Positions 9,199 through 20,109 of a DNA stretch of 64,000 nt are shown piece after piece. The notes under the pieces are model-generated. The model saw only the letters and a program-made list of their open reading frames with translations. It had not been told where the DNA came from and searched no databases. Within the stretch, counting starts at the first letter, position 1. Every line of letters starts with the position of its first letter. The DNA is from an uncultured SAR116 cluster alpha proteobacterium. GTDB taxonomy: Bacteria; Pseudomonadota; Alphaproteobacteria; Puniceispirillales; Puniceispirillaceae. A program made the position numbers and the translations under genes. Location of the stretch: positions 1 to 64,000 of the forward strand of contig CACOCY010000004.1 in assembly GCA_902625725.1 (NCBI GenBank). The letters run 5' to 3'.

Positions 9199-10773
9199 GT
9201 GAGAACGACCGAATTCAAAATTATTGAGCTATCGAATCAATTGCATCTGCAGGGAATTTTTTTGCAATTATGTGTGATGGCTCTATTGGGTATATTGGCA
9301 AGTGTCTCTTTGCCACCGCTATCGTTATTTCCAGCAATACTAGCTTTTGTTCCATTTTTAATACATTCTTTGTTTTCAAAATCTATGTGGCGCATGATAA
9401 TCTTGTTTTGGGGGTTTGCCTTTGGTTGGTTCACCGCGTCACTTTATTGGATTTCAGCATCCTTATTCGTTGATGTTTCTTGGGAGACATTAATTTTACC
9501 TTTTGCTTTATTTGCGCTTCCTGCATTTTTGGCCATGTTCTGGGGTTTGGCAGGGTTTTTTGTTTTTTTGTGCGGACGAACAATTAAATCAAGACTGTTA
9601 TACACAGCTGTCTTCATTGGTCTGGCAGAGCTACTTAGAGCATACCTTTTTACAGGATTTCCCTGGAATTCACCATCACAGCTTATATTAACACACCTTT
9701 ATTTATCTCAGATTGCGTCTGTAATAGGACAAAACGGCTCTGTTTTTTTAATATTATTATCTGTTGTAGCTTTTTGTTTTCTTTATCTGAGAATCTGGAA
9801 AATAGGACTTCTATGTATTTTACCTCTTCTTGCAAGCCTATGCTTTGGTGCATTGCGATTAGATAGTCCGTCAGTCTCAAATAAACCTAAGTTAGAACAA
9901 AATCGGCACATTTCTATTAGACTTGTCCAACCGAATGTCCCACAAAAAGAGAAATGGAATCCAGAATATAAGCAGCAGCAAATAGATGATTTATTTGAAC
10001 TATCTGCGTCAAACGATACGCCAGTATCACTAATTATTTGGCCTGAAGCAGCGTTTCCTTCAATTTGGCTAGATTTTGAGAATAAGTTTAATGAAATGAG
10101 TCAGATGAATTTTCCTAAAAACTCACATCTGCTTTCTGGAATGCTTCGATTAGATTCGAATAAAAATTTATATAATTCAGCTTTATTATTTAATGATAAA
10201 GCTGAATTAACTGGAAAAATAGATAAGCAAAAACTTGTTCCATTCGGTGAATATATTCCTTTCAGAGAAAAACTTTACCTTAAAAATTTATCGTTATTTG
10301 GAAATAAAAAAGATATCAGTATAGGTCCGAATGCTAAATTATTGACAATCAGGGATAATATAAAATTAAAAGTTTTTATTTGTTATGAAATCATTTTTTC
10401 AGAGCTTGTTTCATCACAAGAAAGGCCAGATATTATGATTAATCTCACCAATGATGCTTGGTTTGGTCAAACATTAGGGCCGTATCAGCATTTAAGCCAA
10501 GCCCGCATGAGAGCAATTGAGGAGGGTTTGCCTCTCGTTCGAGTAGCAAATACCGGAATATCTGCTGCATTTGATTATCAAGGTAATATGCTGGGTAAAA
10601 TTAATCTGTCAGAAAAAGACGTCTTGGATATACCCTTATCGATGAAACAGGAACTAACAATTTTTTCAAAATTTAGGTGGAGAATTACAATGTTAATTAC
10701 TTTTTCGCTTGTTTTATTTACAGTTTTCCTTGACGTGAGATCTCAAGCTAGGCAGAAATGCAATCAATTATAA
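9199..10773 (+). CDS. lnt: Apolipoprotein N-acyltransferase
   Basis: Inner-membrane enzyme that adds the third acyl chain to the N-terminal Cys of lipoproteins. The N-terminal half has about six hydrophobic segments (residues 20-220). The C-terminal half is a nitrilase-fold domain with its catalytic triad visible: Glu in [10 protein letters not shown], Lys in [13 protein letters not shown] and Cys in [11 protein letters not shown]. Length (524) is normal. The start is GTG with no strong Shine-Dalgarno, so the precise start is less certain; an internal ATG at codon 27 is an alternative. In many alphaproteobacteria a small XRE regulator follows lnt; here metK follows after 13 bases. Confidence 0.95.
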   Translation: MRTTEFKIIELSNQLHLQGIFLQLCVMALLGILASVSLPPLSLFPAILAFVPFLIHSLFSKSMWRMIILFWGFAFGWFTASLYWISASLFVDVSWETLILPFALFALPAFLAMFWGLAGFFVFLCGRTIKSRLLYTAVFIGLAELLRAYLFTGFPWNSPSQLILTHLYLSQIASVIGQNGSVFLILLSVVAFCFLYLRIWKIGLLCILPLLASLCFGALRLDSPSVSNKPKLEQNRHISIRLVQPNVPQKEKWNPEYKQQQIDDLFELSASNDTPVSLIIWPEAAFPSIWLDFENKFNEMSQMNFPKNSHLLSGMLRLDSNKNLYNSALLFNDKAELTGKIDKQKLVPFGEYIPFREKLYLKNLSLFGNKKDISIGPNAKLLTIRDNIKLKVFICYEIIFSELVSSQERPDIMINLTNDAWFGQTLGPYQHLSQARMRAIEEGLPLVRVANTGISAAFDYQGNMLGKINLSEKDVLDIPLSMKQELTIFSKFRWRITMLITFSLVLFTVFLDVRSQARQKCNQL

Positions 10774-10786
10774 AGGAAGTGTTCTC

Positions 10787-11962
10787 ATGGCATATTTATT
10801 CACATCCGAATCAGTCTCTGAAGGTCACCCGGACAAGGTTTGTGATAGAATATCAGATACAATTCTTGATCTTTTTTTGGATCACGAACCTGAAGCTCGT
10901 GTGGCGTGCGAGACGTTAGCCACTACGAATAGGGTCGTATTAGCAGGCGAAGTCAGGGTTGATAAAAAGATTCTGCCATTAATTACAGAAAAAATAGAGC
11001 CAGCTGTTCGTTCTGCGGTGAAAGATATTGGCTATATGCAGGAAAAATTTCACTTTAATCACTTTGAATTTCAGAATTATCTTCATGAACAGTCGGTAGA
11101 TATATCCCAAGGAGTAGATAGTGGAAAGGACAAAGATGAGGGAGCGGGTGACCAAGGGTTGATGTTTGGCTATGCATGCAGAGAAACTCCATCACTAATG
11201 CCAGCGGCTATTCATTATTCTCATTTGATATTAAAAAAACTTGCTAATGTGCGCAAAGAACACCCTGGTTCAATTTTAGGACCCGATTCCAAGTCACAGG
11301 TAACTTTACGGTATAGCGATGAGGGTGAAGTAATTGGTGTTGATACAATTATATTGTCCACCCAACATAAAAAAGGAGTAACCGTTGAAGAAATACGGAA
11401 ATTAGTAACCCCTCTAATTGCTGATTTATTGCCAGTTGGTTGGATGGTTTCTAAAGAGAAACTGCTCATAAATCCAACAGGAAAATTCGAAATTGGTGGA
11501 CCAGACGGAGATGCAGGCCTTACTGGTCGAAAAATAATTGTAGATACTTACGGTGGTGCTGCCCCTCACGGAGGTGGTGCGTTTTCTGGAAAAGATCCAA
11601 CTAAAGTTGATAGATCAGCTGCCTATGCCGCAAGGTATCTTGCAAAAAATATCGTAGCTGCAGAGCTTGCAAAAAAATGTACTATACAATTAGCATATGC
11701 TATTGGTGTTTCTCAGCCTGTTTCTGTTTACGTTGACACTCATCAAACTAGCGGAGTCGAGAAAAAAAAAATTGAGAATGCTGTTAAGGAAGTAATGGAT
11801 TTGTCACCTAGAGGTATACGAACTCAATTAAAGCTAAATAATCCTATTTATGCTTGCACCTCGGCATATGGCCATTTTGGCCGCGAATTTGAGGAAATGG
11901 GTAAAAATACTTTCACGTGGGAAAATACAAATTTGGTAGACGCGTTAAAATCACTTGTCTAA
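10787..11962 (+). CDS. metK: S-adenosylmethionine synthetase
   Basis: Makes S-adenosylmethionine from methionine and ATP. The 391-residue protein has the N-terminal [20 protein letters not shown] motif, the [12 protein letters not shown] hexapeptide-type loop near residue 120, and the P-loop-like [19 protein letters not shown] near 265. A good Shine-Dalgarno (AAGGAAG) precedes the ATG. Its last eight bases overlap the start of trmB, so the methyl donor synthase and a SAM-dependent tRNA methyltransferase are translationally linked. No SAM riboswitch is apparent; the gene lies 13 bases after lnt. Confidence 0.97.
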   Translation: MAYLFTSESVSEGHPDKVCDRISDTILDLFLDHEPEARVACETLATTNRVVLAGEVRVDKKILPLITEKIEPAVRSAVKDIGYMQEKFHFNHFEFQNYLHEQSVDISQGVDSGKDKDEGAGDQGLMFGYACRETPSLMPAAIHYSHLILKKLANVRKEHPGSILGPDSKSQVTLRYSDEGEVIGVDTIILSTQHKKGVTVEEIRKLVTPLIADLLPVGWMVSKEKLLINPTGKFEIGGPDGDAGLTGRKIIVDTYGGAAPHGGGAFSGKDPTKVDRSAAYAARYLAKNIVAAELAKKCTIQLAYAIGVSQPVSVYVDTHQTSGVEKKKIENAVKEVMDLSPRGIRTQLKLNNPIYACTSAYGHFGREFEEMGKNTFTWENTNLVDALKSLV

Positions 11963-12677
11963 AAAAAGAGATTATGAAATTTTAACACAAAACAATTTCA
12001 GAGAAGACTTTTCACCCTTTTACGGCCGAAGAAAAGGAAGACGGCTCAGTAATGCTGCAAAATGTCTATTAGAAGAAAAATTGTCGGTATATGCCATACC
12101 GGATAAGACTCATAATCCAATAGAATTTTTTTCACATAACCCAGAGAAAATATTTTTAGAAATAGGTTTTGGAGGAGGAGAACATCTAGCGACTGAAGCA
12201 AAAAACCATCCTAAAAACGGCTATATTGGTGCCGAACCATTCTTGAATGGAGTAAGTTCGCTATTAAGAATTTGCGAGGATAACCGAATTAAAAATCTTC
12301 GTATATGGCCTGAAGATATACGTCATCGAATGTCAATATGGCCCAATGATTGTTTAGATGGTGTGTTCATTATGTTCCCAGATCCTTGGCCAAAGACAAG
12401 GCACGTTGAGAGGCGCATAATCAATGAAGACAATTTAGCACAGCTAACCAGATTAATAAAAATTGGTGGACAACTTAGAATGGCAAGCGATCATCCTTGC
12501 GCAAAAAATTGGATATTGGCAGGTATTTTAGAGAACTCTAACTTTGATTGGCTTATAGAACATCCTGGCGAATGGAATACAAAACCTGAAAGTTGGCCAG
12601 AAACTAGATATATGAGAAAGGCTGTGGCGGAGGGTCGAAAACCGGCTTGGTTTAATTTTAAAAGAGTGGTTGTTTAA
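11955..12677 (+). CDS. trmB: tRNA (guanine-N7-)-methyltransferase TrmB
   Basis: Methylates G46 in the tRNA variable loop using SAM. The Rossmann motif I is [13 protein letters not shown] near residue 67, and the family signatures [11 protein letters not shown] near 140 and the final [11 protein letters not shown] are present. Length (240) is typical. It starts with TTG inside the end of metK (overlap of eight bases), which brings the start MSKKRDYE in line with family length; no ATG fits. It ends about 95 bases before the probable rimP-operon promoter. Confidence 0.93.
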   Translation: MSKKRDYEILTQNNFREDFSPFYGRRKGRRLSNAAKCLLEEKLSVYAIPDKTHNPIEFFSHNPEKIFLEIGFGGGEHLATEAKNHPKNGYIGAEPFLNGVSSLLRICEDNRIKNLRIWPEDIRHRMSIWPNDCLDGVFIMFPDPWPKTRHVERRIINEDNLAQLTRLIKIGGQLRMASDHPCAKNWILAGILENSNFDWLIEHPGEWNTKPESWPETRYMRKAVAEGRKPAWFNFKRVVV

Positions 12678-12772
12678 TCTGTGTTTAAAATACTATGCTG
12701 TAACTTTTGAGCGTGTGACTGATCAAGCATTTTCAAATCACTTGTAAAATGTTCTTGAATGTGATAATACGT

Positions 12773-12818
12773 TATAATACGAGTTTTTAAAATTGGTGGG
12801 TTTTATCCCGCCTTTTTT
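12773..12818 (+). promoter_or_regulatory. rimP leader: -10 box followed by terminator-like hairpin
   Basis: A perfect TATAAT at 12773-12778 is followed, about ten bases after the expected transcription start, by an intrinsic-terminator structure: GGTGGG (12795-12800), loop TTTTAT, CCCGCC (12807-12812), then six T (12813-12818). The stem is six pairs with one G-U. It lies between the promoter and the rimP ATG at 12850. This resembles the attenuator-type rimP leader described in proteobacteria and would control the rimP-nusA-ylxR-infB operon. No good -35 was found at 17-base spacing. Confidence 0.65.
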
Positions 12819-12849
12819 ATTGGTTTTTGGTAAAAGTTTAATTTCACAA

Positions 12850-13353
12850 ATGTTAAATAAATTACTGACACAAATTATTGAGCCTGCACTAAAAGATATT
12901 GGTTACCTCTTGGTTGGTTTGAATTACTCTGCTCCCGTCAATAAAACAAAAAAAGAAACGCGGGCAAATTTGCAAATTCTGGCTGAACCTATTGATCTGT
13001 CAGATATGAACGTTGAGGATTGCGAAAAAATAAGTCGACATATTGCAACCGTCCTGGACATCGAAGATCCCATACAAAATGCTTATAATCTTGAGGTTAG
13101 CTCTCCTGGAATTGACAGACTGCTGACAAAAATTGATGATTTCAAGAGATTTAAGGGTGAGACAGTAAAGGTGCGAACGCGTTCTATGAAAGATGGACGA
13201 AAACGTTTTAGAGGAAAAATATCTAGTATTGATGAAGATGAAAACATTTTTTTTGATACTGGATTTGGAAGAGTTAGACTTAGTATCACTGAGCTTGAAT
13301 CTGCGAGGCTGGATCCAAGCGAATATTTTTCAAGTGGTTCTAGATTAAAATAA
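12850..13353 (+). CDS. rimP: Ribosome maturation factor RimP
   Basis: Assembly factor for the 30S ribosomal subunit. From ATG 12850 the protein starts MLNKLLTQIIEPALKDIGY, the usual family beginning, and contains the core CEKISRHIATVLD and NLEVSSPGIDRLL. It is 167 residues. An upstream in-frame TTG at 12793 would add 19 residues, but that codon lies in the terminator hairpin of the leader and the added hydrophobic peptide is not family-like. No strong Shine-Dalgarno is seen. It opens the rimP-nusA-ylxR-infB operon, with nusA 18 bases downstream. Confidence 0.9.
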   Translation: MLNKLLTQIIEPALKDIGYLLVGLNYSAPVNKTKKETRANLQILAEPIDLSDMNVEDCEKISRHIATVLDIEDPIQNAYNLEVSSPGIDRLLTKIDDFKRFKGETVKVRTRSMKDGRKRFRGKISSIDEDENIFFDTGFGRVRLSITELESARLDPSEYFSSGSRLK

Positions 13354-13371
13354 AAAAGAAAAGAGATTACC

Positions 13372-14934
13372 ATGGATACATCATCAGTACCAGGATTAGA
13401 GCTTATTCAAATAGCAGATACTGTCGCAAGGGAAAAATCTATTGACCGTGACGAGGTGATATCGGCAATGGAGGAGGCAATCCAAAAAGCAGGTCGTTCT
13501 AAATATGGATATGAGCACGATATTAGGGCAACGATTGATCGAAAAACAGGTAAAATTAGTCTTGAAAGATGGACAGAAGTTGTTGACGATGTTGAGGATG
13601 ATGCAACGCAGATGTCTGTCCTAGAGGGGAAGAAACATAAAATTGAATTGGGGGAATTTTTGCGCGAACCCTTACCACCAATTGAGTTTGGGAGAATTGC
13701 AGCGCAAACCGCTAAACAAGTTATTTCTCAAAAAGTTAGAGACGCGGAACGTTCAAGACAATATGCAGAATATAAAGACAGAGTTGGAGAGATTGTTGTA
13801 GGTACAATTAAGCGCGCTGAAAGCTATTCCATTACTGTGGACCTTGGAAGAGCAGAGGGTGTTATTAGACGAGAAGAAATGATTCCTCGCGAAAATTTAA
13901 GACAAGGTGACAGAATCAGAGCCTTTATTTTAGATGTGAGAGAAGAAGTGAGAGGCCCCCAGATATTTTTATCTCGTGCAGCGAATGAATTTATGGCAAA
14001 ATTATTCACACAAGAAGTTCCAGAAATTTATGATGGCATCATTGAAATTAAAGCAGTGGCAAGAGAACCGGGAAGTAGAGCCAAAATCTCTGTCTTGTCT
14101 AGAGACACAAGCATCGACCCCGTTGGCGCTTGTGTCGGCCTCCGCGGAAGCCGGGTACAGGCTGTTGTCGGGGAGTTGCAGGGCGAAAAAATCGAGATTA
14201 TTCCATTTGTAGAGGACCCAGTGGGTTTTGTTGTAAATGCATTGGCACCTGCTGAGGTTGCTAAAGTTCTTATGGACGAAGTTGCAAATAGAATGGAAGT
14301 GGTGGTGCCAGATGATCAGCTAAGTCTTGCTATTGGTAGACGTGGTCAAAATGTAAGACTCGCTTCGCAGCTTACAGGCTGGTACATTGACATTTTAACA
14401 GAAGCGGAAGAATCCGAAAAACGCCAAGAAGAAATTAAAACTCGTTCTGATCGATTCATAGAGGCATTGAATATTGATGATGTAATAGCACATCTTCTTG
14501 TTGCGGAGGGTTTTGTTATGGTTGAAGATATTGTTGTTACTGAGATTGAAGAATTATCAGAAATTCAGGGCTTTGACATTGATATTGCAACAGAGATTCA
14601 CAACCGCGCGGTTGAATTTGTCGGTGTTGAAAATGAGCGGATAGAAAGTGAGCTGGCAAGGTTGAAGGTCTCAAAAGATCTTCGTCAGTTTGAATATATC
14701 TCTCTTCCTATGATGCTTAAATTAGCTGAGAATGAGATTCTCAATCTTGACGAATTGGCAGAATTAGATAGTGAAGAGCTAATGAATTTACTTGGGGAAC
14801 TTGGCCTTGAAGACGAAGTTGAGGCCGGAAACATTATAATGGCAGCTCGAGCCCACTGGTTCGAAGATGAACTAATAGCAGAAGAAGCGTCTGAAAAAAA
14901 TTCAGGTGATGATGTAACTGATGCGGCTAATTAA
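13372..14934 (+). CDS. nusA: Transcription termination/antitermination factor NusA
   Basis: RNA-polymerase-binding factor controlling pausing, termination and antitermination. Domains in order: N-terminal polymerase-binding domain (1-130), S1 domain (about 135-200, VGEIVVGTIKRAE onward), KH1 and KH2 (about 230-350, with VGACVGLRGSRVQAV and AIGRRGQNVRLA), then two acidic helix-hairpin-helix repeats (about 360-500). The repeats make the 520-residue long form typical of proteobacteria. A Shine-Dalgarno (AAGAGA) precedes ATG. It follows rimP by 18 bases and precedes ylxR by 21. Confidence 0.97.
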   Translation: MDTSSVPGLELIQIADTVAREKSIDRDEVISAMEEAIQKAGRSKYGYEHDIRATIDRKTGKISLERWTEVVDDVEDDATQMSVLEGKKHKIELGEFLREPLPPIEFGRIAAQTAKQVISQKVRDAERSRQYAEYKDRVGEIVVGTIKRAESYSITVDLGRAEGVIRREEMIPRENLRQGDRIRAFILDVREEVRGPQIFLSRAANEFMAKLFTQEVPEIYDGIIEIKAVAREPGSRAKISVLSRDTSIDPVGACVGLRGSRVQAVVGELQGEKIEIIPFVEDPVGFVVNALAPAEVAKVLMDEVANRMEVVVPDDQLSLAIGRRGQNVRLASQLTGWYIDILTEAEESEKRQEEIKTRSDRFIEALNIDDVIAHLLVAEGFVMVEDIVVTEIEELSEIQGFDIDIATEIHNRAVEFVGVENERIESELARLKVSKDLRQFEYISLPMMLKLAENEILNLDELAELDSEELMNLLGELGLEDEVEAGNIIMAARAHWFEDELIAEEASEKNSGDDVTDAAN

Positions 14935-14955
14935 TGGATATGGACTCAACTTCAA

Positions 14956-15600
14956 ATGTCAAAACGGACCTGCATAATAACTGGTAAAAAATTGGAACCT
15001 TCTCTTTTGCTAAGGTTCGTTGTTAGTCCTGATGGTAATCTGACACCAGATATTGCCAATAAACTACCAGGTCGCGGAGCTTATATTTATCCAAAACCTG
15101 AATATGTAAGAGAGGCACTAAAAAAAAATAAATTAGCTCGGCATATAGGTTTCCAAAAAATATTATTACCGAAAGAAATAGACCTGTTTCTTCGGTTGAT
15201 TGAGGGTTTGTTGCGGAGAAAGTTTGTTGAGCACATTGGGCTTTTTAGAAGACGCGGAATTGCCATTGCTGGAGCTAATAACTTAAAAGAAAATCCTTTA
15301 TTGGTTGGTTTGCTTATAGCCAGTGATGCCTCTGATAGGGAAGCTAAAAATATTGAGTCTCTGACCCACCCTAATTGGATACTGAAAGGAATCCCTTCTG
15401 AAATATTGGGAAAGGCATTTGGACGAAAATCTCTAGCATTTGCAGGTATACTCGGTTTTAAAAGAGCAAAAAGTGAATTTAATGGATGTAGTATCAGGTA
15501 TTCTTATCAGCGCTGGAAGCCATTTATTCATGAGATCTCTTGTCAGACGGGCATCGACGGGTGTATCAACGAGCAATATAAGTTACTTAACAAGATCTAA
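14956..15600 (+). CDS. YlxR-like RNA-binding protein with C-terminal L7Ae-like part
   Basis: YlxR (DUF448) proteins are small nucleic-acid-binding proteins between nusA and infB. Residues 1-75 form the YlxR fold: RTCIITGKKLEPSLLLRFVV and the hallmark KLPGRGAYIYP. The remaining residues, up to about 170, resemble the L7Ae-like extension typical of alphaproteobacterial homologues (segment GIAIAGANNLKENPLLVGLL). The last 40 residues are not recognised. The total of 214 residues is normal for this fused form. The gene is in the rimP-infB operon, 21 bases before infB. Confidence 0.85.
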   Translation: MSKRTCIITGKKLEPSLLLRFVVSPDGNLTPDIANKLPGRGAYIYPKPEYVREALKKNKLARHIGFQKILLPKEIDLFLRLIEGLLRRKFVEHIGLFRRRGIAIAGANNLKENPLLVGLLIASDASDREAKNIESLTHPNWILKGIPSEILGKAFGRKSLAFAGILGFKRAKSEFNGCSIRYSYQRWKPFIHEISCQTGIDGCINEQYKLLNKI

Positions 15601-15621
15601 AGTGAGCAAGAAGGGCTAATA

Positions 15622-18213
15622 ATGAGTGAAGACACAAATAAAACCAAGACATTAAGTTTGTCGGGTAGCGGCAAATTGTCCCTTGGTGGTGTGGACTCCC
15701 CTCCTCGCCGAGGTGCTGAAGTAGGAGCAAGAAGAGGTAAAACGGTGCAGGTGGAGGTTCGTAGAAAAAGGGCGCCTGCAAGCCAGATGCAAAGGGCCCC
15801 ATCTGCAGTGCCGCAAGCATCACCACCTTCAACTCCGGCAGCATCAGCAGCTGAATTTAATGAAGAATCGGAAACGCAGCTACAAGACGGATTAACTGCG
15901 ACGGAACGTGCTAATCGAATAGCGGTTTTGAAACAAGGTATAAAACGATCAGAAGGGGTAATTACTGAAAAACAAATTGAAAAATCATATGAAAGTAAAA
16001 AAAATTCTCTTAACTCAGACGGTAAAAAAGTTGTTCAAAAACAATCAGAAAAAACTGAGGATTCAACATCTCTAAGACGACTTGCTGAATTAGCAGAGCT
16101 TGAAGAAATCGAAGCACAAACAAAAGTAAGGAAAGAGGAAAAGCTATCAAAAATTGAGGTTGATCAAAACAGACGACAGAATGTTAACCTATTACCTACT
16201 GATATCGCAAATGATACGCCTCACTCTAGACGAGCAAATGAGGCATCTACGGGAAGACGAAAACGTGAGGACGATGTCGAGCTACCTCGCAGGACTTCTG
16301 GGCGCAATCGAGACATCGTTTCAAGAAGGCAGGGAAAGTTGACTATATCAGAGGCTCTTTCTGGGACGGAGGGAGGTAGACAACGTTCTCTCGCATCAGT
16401 AAGGCGACAACGTGAAAAAGCTCGAATGCGCGAAGAGTCACAGCCGCAAATAAAACAAATTAGAGACGTAACAATTCCCGATTCAATTACTGTGTCTGAA
16501 TTAGCTAATAGAATGGCCGAACGTTCTGCCGACGTAGTGAAAGAACTGATGAAACAAGGTATAATGGTTACAGCTACTCAGAGTATTGATGCCGAAACAG
16601 CTGAGCTTGTAACAATAGAATTTGGTCATAAAGCACTTCGGGTCTCAGAATCAGACATTGAAATTGGCCTTCAAGGTGAGGAAGACTCTCAGGATAATTT
16701 GAAAGCAAGGCCGCCGGTAATAACTATAATGGGGCACGTTGATCACGGGAAAACGAGTTTACTAGACGCCATCCGAAAAACTGACGTTGCTGGCAGTGAA
16801 TCAGGAGGCATTACTCAGCACATAGGGTCTTACCAAATTAAAACTCAGGCGGGGAATACTATTACATTTATTGATACTCCTGGGCACGAGGCTTTCACGG
16901 AGATGCGATTGCGAGGCGCTTCCACTACTGATATGGTGGTTCTGGTTGTTGCTGCTGATGACTCGGTAAAAGAACAAACAATTGAAGCGATTGATCACGC
17001 CAAGGCAGCAGAATGCCCTATTATTGTTGCGGTGAATAAATGTGACAAGCCAGAGGCTGATCCGCAGCGTGTTCGCAGTGATTTGTTGCAGTATGAGATC
17101 ATAACAGAGGATTTTGGAGGGGAAATCCAATGTATTGATGTTTCCGCTCTTACTGGACAAGGTCTTGATAAACTTGAAGAGGCTATGATGCTTCAGGCAG
17201 AAATCTTGGAGCTTAAGGCAAATCCAGATAGGTCAGCAGAAGGCTCAGTTATTGAAGCAAAAGTAGAACGTGGGAGAGGTTCTGTTGCGACAGTTCTAGT
17301 CCAGAGAGGAACTTTAAAGGTGGGTGATATTTTTGTTGTAGGGGCTGAGCATGGAAAGGTACGCGCTCTACTTAATGATAGGGGTACAAATTTAGAAAAA
17401 GCGTATCCGGGCCAGCCTGTTGAGGTTCTGGGCTTAAATGGAACACCGATGGCGGGAGATCAATTCATAGTTGTTCCAACCGAATCCAGAGCTCGCGAGA
17501 TTGCAGATTACAGAAGCAGACAAGCTCGTGATAAAGAGGCTGTGATAAAAGCGCGTGGCTCAGTTGAACAAATGTTATCGGCAATCGCAGCTGGTGAGGC
17601 TGAAGAGTTGCCCGTGGTAATAAAGACTGATGTTCACGGTTCGCTTGAGGCTATAAAAGTAGCACTCGATAAATTAGCAACGGAGCAGGTAAAGGTTCGC
17701 ATTCTCACAGGCGGTGTTGGAGCATTATCTGAATCAGATATTTCATTAGCTGCAGCTTCGCAAGCGATCGTTGTTGGCTTTAACGTCCGAGCTATTCCTC
17801 AAGCACGAGACCTTGCTCGTCGCGATGGTGTTGAAATAAGGTACCATTCAATAATTTACGAATTAATAGAAGAAATTAAATCTGCGATGGGTGGTTTGTT
17901 AAGCCCTGAAAAACACGAAGAATTTATTGGCTACGCTGAAATAAGGGAAGTTTTCTCCGTATCCAAACTTGGAAAAGTTGCGGGATGTTATGTAACGGAA
18001 GGTATAATTCGTCGTGGTTGTAGCGTTCGTTTGCTTAGAGAAAATGTGGTTATTCATGAGGGTTCACTTAAAACACTGAAGCGCTTTAAAGATGAAGTTA
18101 AAGAAGTAAAAGATGGCTTAGAATGTGGTATGGCTTTTGAAAATTATTCAGATATTCAAAAAGGAGATATGATTGAATGTTTTGAATTGAAAGAAGTCGC
18201 TCGCACTTTATAA
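15622..18213 (+). CDS. infB: Translation initiation factor IF-2
   Basis: GTPase that places initiator fMet-tRNA on the 30S subunit. The N-terminal region starts with [15 protein letters not shown], as in alphaproteobacterial IF-2, and continues as a long charged low-complexity arm to about residue 280. The IF2_N segment ([19 protein letters not shown]) leads into the G domain, where G1 is [13 protein letters not shown] near 371, G3 is DTPGHEAF and G4 is NKCDKP. Domains II-IV follow. Length (863) is normal. AGAAGG lies before the ATG. Confidence 0.97.
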   Translation: MSEDTNKTKTLSLSGSGKLSLGGVDSPPRRGAEVGARRGKTVQVEVRRKRAPASQMQRAPSAVPQASPPSTPAASAAEFNEESETQLQDGLTATERANRIAVLKQGIKRSEGVITEKQIEKSYESKKNSLNSDGKKVVQKQSEKTEDSTSLRRLAELAELEEIEAQTKVRKEEKLSKIEVDQNRRQNVNLLPTDIANDTPHSRRANEASTGRRKREDDVELPRRTSGRNRDIVSRRQGKLTISEALSGTEGGRQRSLASVRRQREKARMREESQPQIKQIRDVTIPDSITVSELANRMAERSADVVKELMKQGIMVTATQSIDAETAELVTIEFGHKALRVSESDIEIGLQGEEDSQDNLKARPPVITIMGHVDHGKTSLLDAIRKTDVAGSESGGITQHIGSYQIKTQAGNTITFIDTPGHEAFTEMRLRGASTTDMVVLVVAADDSVKEQTIEAIDHAKAAECPIIVAVNKCDKPEADPQRVRSDLLQYEIITEDFGGEIQCIDVSALTGQGLDKLEEAMMLQAEILELKANPDRSAEGSVIEAKVERGRGSVATVLVQRGTLKVGDIFVVGAEHGKVRALLNDRGTNLEKAYPGQPVEVLGLNGTPMAGDQFIVVPTESRAREIADYRSRQARDKEAVIKARGSVEQMLSAIAAGEAEELPVVIKTDVHGSLEAIKVALDKLATEQVKVRILTGGVGALSESDISLAAASQAIVVGFNVRAIPQARDLARRDGVEIRYHSIIYELIEEIKSAMGGLLSPEKHEEFIGYAEIREVFSVSKLGKVAGCYVTEGIIRRGCSVRLLRENVVIHEGSLKTLKRFKDEVKEVKDGLECGMAFENYSDIQKGDMIECFELKEVARTL

Positions 18214-18267
18214 TTTAAATGTAATTCAGATAGCAGCGATTTTTCGAGCCGAAAATGAGCAAATATT

Positions 18268-18675
18268 ATGTCAAGAAAATCTAAAACATCAACAAAATAT
18301 CCAAGCAAACGTCAGTTACGTGTAGGAGAAGAGATAAGACACGCGTTAGCGGACATATTTTTAAAACAGGACGTTTATCTGGATGAATTGAAAGATGTCT
18401 CAATTACAGTTAGCGAGGTATCAGTCAGTCCAGACCTATCTAACGCAAAAGTATTTGTAATGACTTTAGGGGGAGAAGATATTGAAATCACTATTTCAAT
18501 ATTAAATAAGATGTCACCATTATTTGCTCATCACGTATCACAAAAAGTGTATCTTCGACGAGTACCAAAACTAAAATTTATTGTAGACGGAAGTTTTGAC
18601 CACGTTGATAAAATAACGTCTATATTTAATAATTTGCCTGTTTCAGTAAATGCTGATAAGCAAAATGGAAATTAA
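18268..18675 (+). CDS. rbfA: Ribosome-binding factor A
   Basis: Small KH-fold protein needed for late 30S assembly and 16S 5'-end processing. The protein is 135 residues with the family pattern KRQLRVGEEIRHALADIF at the start, ITVSEVSVSPDLSNAKVFV in the middle and HHVSQKVYLRRVPKLKFIVD near the end. It follows infB by 54 bases and precedes truB, the usual infB-rbfA-truB-rpsO-pnp order. A spacer of 69 bases separates it from truB. Confidence 0.94.
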   Translation: MSRKSKTSTKYPSKRQLRVGEEIRHALADIFLKQDVYLDELKDVSITVSEVSVSPDLSNAKVFVMTLGGEDIEITISILNKMSPLFAHHVSQKVYLRRVPKLKFIVDGSFDHVDKITSIFNNLPVSVNADKQNGN

Positions 18676-18744
18676 AAAAGATTCAAATAATTTCGCTGTC
18701 AGACACCCTTATTGACGTGTGAAAATCATTAGAGTAGATGAGTT

Positions 18745-19659
18745 ATGTCGCCTAAAAAGGCAATTATACACGGTTGGATAAATTTATATAAACCAGTTGG
18801 GTTAACTTCTGCTAAAGCTGTATCCATAGTTCGAAACCAATTAAATTGTGCAAAAATTGGACACGGAGGCACACTAGATCCACTTGCCAGCGGGGTTTTG
18901 CCTATCGCTATAGGTGAGGCAACTAAAACAGTTTCTTATGTCATGGATAGCGTTAAAAAATATGAATTTACTTTATGTTGGGGATATGAAACGACTACCG
19001 ATGATAAAGAGGGTTTTCCTACGCGAGTTTCAGAAAAATATCCAACAGATGTGGAAATATTAAGTTGCATACCAAAATTCGTCGGAAAAATAGAACAAAA
19101 ACCACCGTATTATTCAGCTGTTAAAATCAATGGTAAACGTGCATATAAATTAGCGAGGTGTTCGGAAAAACAGGGTTTGAAAAACCGAATAGAATTAAAA
19201 CCTCGTGAAGTAGTTATTCACAATCTATCTTTATTATCACAAAGTGAAAATGAGGCACGTTTTGCAGTTACATGCAAAAAAGGAACCTATATTCGTTCGC
19301 TAGGGCGAGATATGGGCCGACTTTTAGATTCAGCAGCTCATGTTTCAAATCTGAAAAGGGTTTCTGTAGGAAATTTTGATATTAAAAATACGATTTCACT
19401 GGATTTTTTAAAAAGTTTGAGAGATATTGCTCAGGTTAAAAAAAATGTTTTATCGTTACTTACAGTGCTAGACGACATCCCGGCACTTTTTGTAACTCCT
19501 GAGGAGGCTACCAGAATAAAAATGGGGCAACGCATTGCTTATTCTAGGGAAAGCCCCAAGGAAAATAAAATTGGTATTGCTATCTGCGGTGGTGAAGCCA
19601 TCGCTCTGATAAAGGTCGTATCTAGTATAATCCACCCTATCAGAGTTTTTAATTTATAG
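18745..19659 (+). CDS. truB: tRNA pseudouridine(55) synthase TruB
   Basis: Makes pseudouridine 55 in the T loop of tRNAs. The catalytic motif GHGGTLDPLASGVLPIAIGE is intact (residues about 40-59), with the Asp of TLDP as nucleophile; KTYIRSLGRDMG-type sequence (KKGTYIRSLGRDMG near 190) is the second family signature. A short C-terminal PUA-like part follows. Length (304) is typical. It is 24 bases upstream of rpsO, whose strong Shine-Dalgarno follows the truB stop directly. Confidence 0.95.
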   Translation: MSPKKAIIHGWINLYKPVGLTSAKAVSIVRNQLNCAKIGHGGTLDPLASGVLPIAIGEATKTVSYVMDSVKKYEFTLCWGYETTTDDKEGFPTRVSEKYPTDVEILSCIPKFVGKIEQKPPYYSAVKINGKRAYKLARCSEKQGLKNRIELKPREVVIHNLSLLSQSENEARFAVTCKKGTYIRSLGRDMGRLLDSAAHVSNLKRVSVGNFDIKNTISLDFLKSLRDIAQVKKNVLSLLTVLDDIPALFVTPEEATRIKMGQRIAYSRESPKENKIGIAICGGEAIALIKVVSSIIHPIRVFNL

Positions 19660-19683
19660 CCGTTACAGGTAAGGAGGTATTTG

Positions 19684-19953
19684 ATGTCGATTACAAAAGA
19701 AAAAACAGCTGAGTTGGTTAATAAATTTGGTTTAAATGAAAATGACTCTGGGTCTGCAGCGGTACAAGTTGCTATATTAAGTGAGCGAATTTCAAATCTT
19801 ACTGAACATCTAAAAATTCATAAGAAAGATTTTGGATCTCGTCGTGGTTTGTTGATGATGGTTGGACAAAGGCGTCATTTGCTCGATTACATTAAATCTC
19901 GTAAGGAAAGTGATTATAAAGAATTAATATCTAAGTTAGGTTTGCGTAGATAA
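19684..19953 (+). CDS. rpsO: 30S ribosomal protein S15
   Basis: Primary binder of 16S rRNA helix 22 in the 30S platform. The 89-residue protein starts [16 protein letters not shown] and carries the rRNA-contact region [20 protein letters not shown]. The ATG at 19684 is chosen over the TTG directly before it because GGAGG at 19673-19677 has optimal spacing to it. It sits between truB and pnp, as in most proteobacteria, and is followed by a terminator-like hairpin. Confidence 0.97.
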   Translation: MSITKEKTAELVNKFGLNENDSGSAAVQVAILSERISNLTEHLKIHKKDFGSRRGLLMMVGQRRHLLDYIKSRKESDYKELISKLGLRR

Positions 19954-19991
19954 ACTTGATCAACATTATTAACTTTTAAATAACACAATCT

Positions 19992-20020
19992 AGCCACCTT
20001 AATCTTTAGTGGACTTTTTT
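19992..20020 (+). terminator. Weak terminator-like hairpin after rpsO
   Basis: CCAC (19994-19997) can pair with GTGG (20009-20012) across an 11-base loop, and six T follow at 20015-20020. The short stem suggests partial termination, allowing some readthrough from rpsO to pnp. It opens the 328-base rpsO-pnp spacer. Confidence 0.45.
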
Positions 20021-20109
20021 GTTGTTGCAATTCAACAATACTCATGTCATATACCCATCATGAAAAAATAATATCATCATTTGCCGCAAAATTATGGAGA
20101 GAGGCGGAC

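Noticed and set aside
12793-12849. N-terminal extension of RimP from TTG 12793
   Set aside because: It starts inside a terminator-like hairpin and adds 19 residues unlike the family; ATG 12850 gives the normal beginning.
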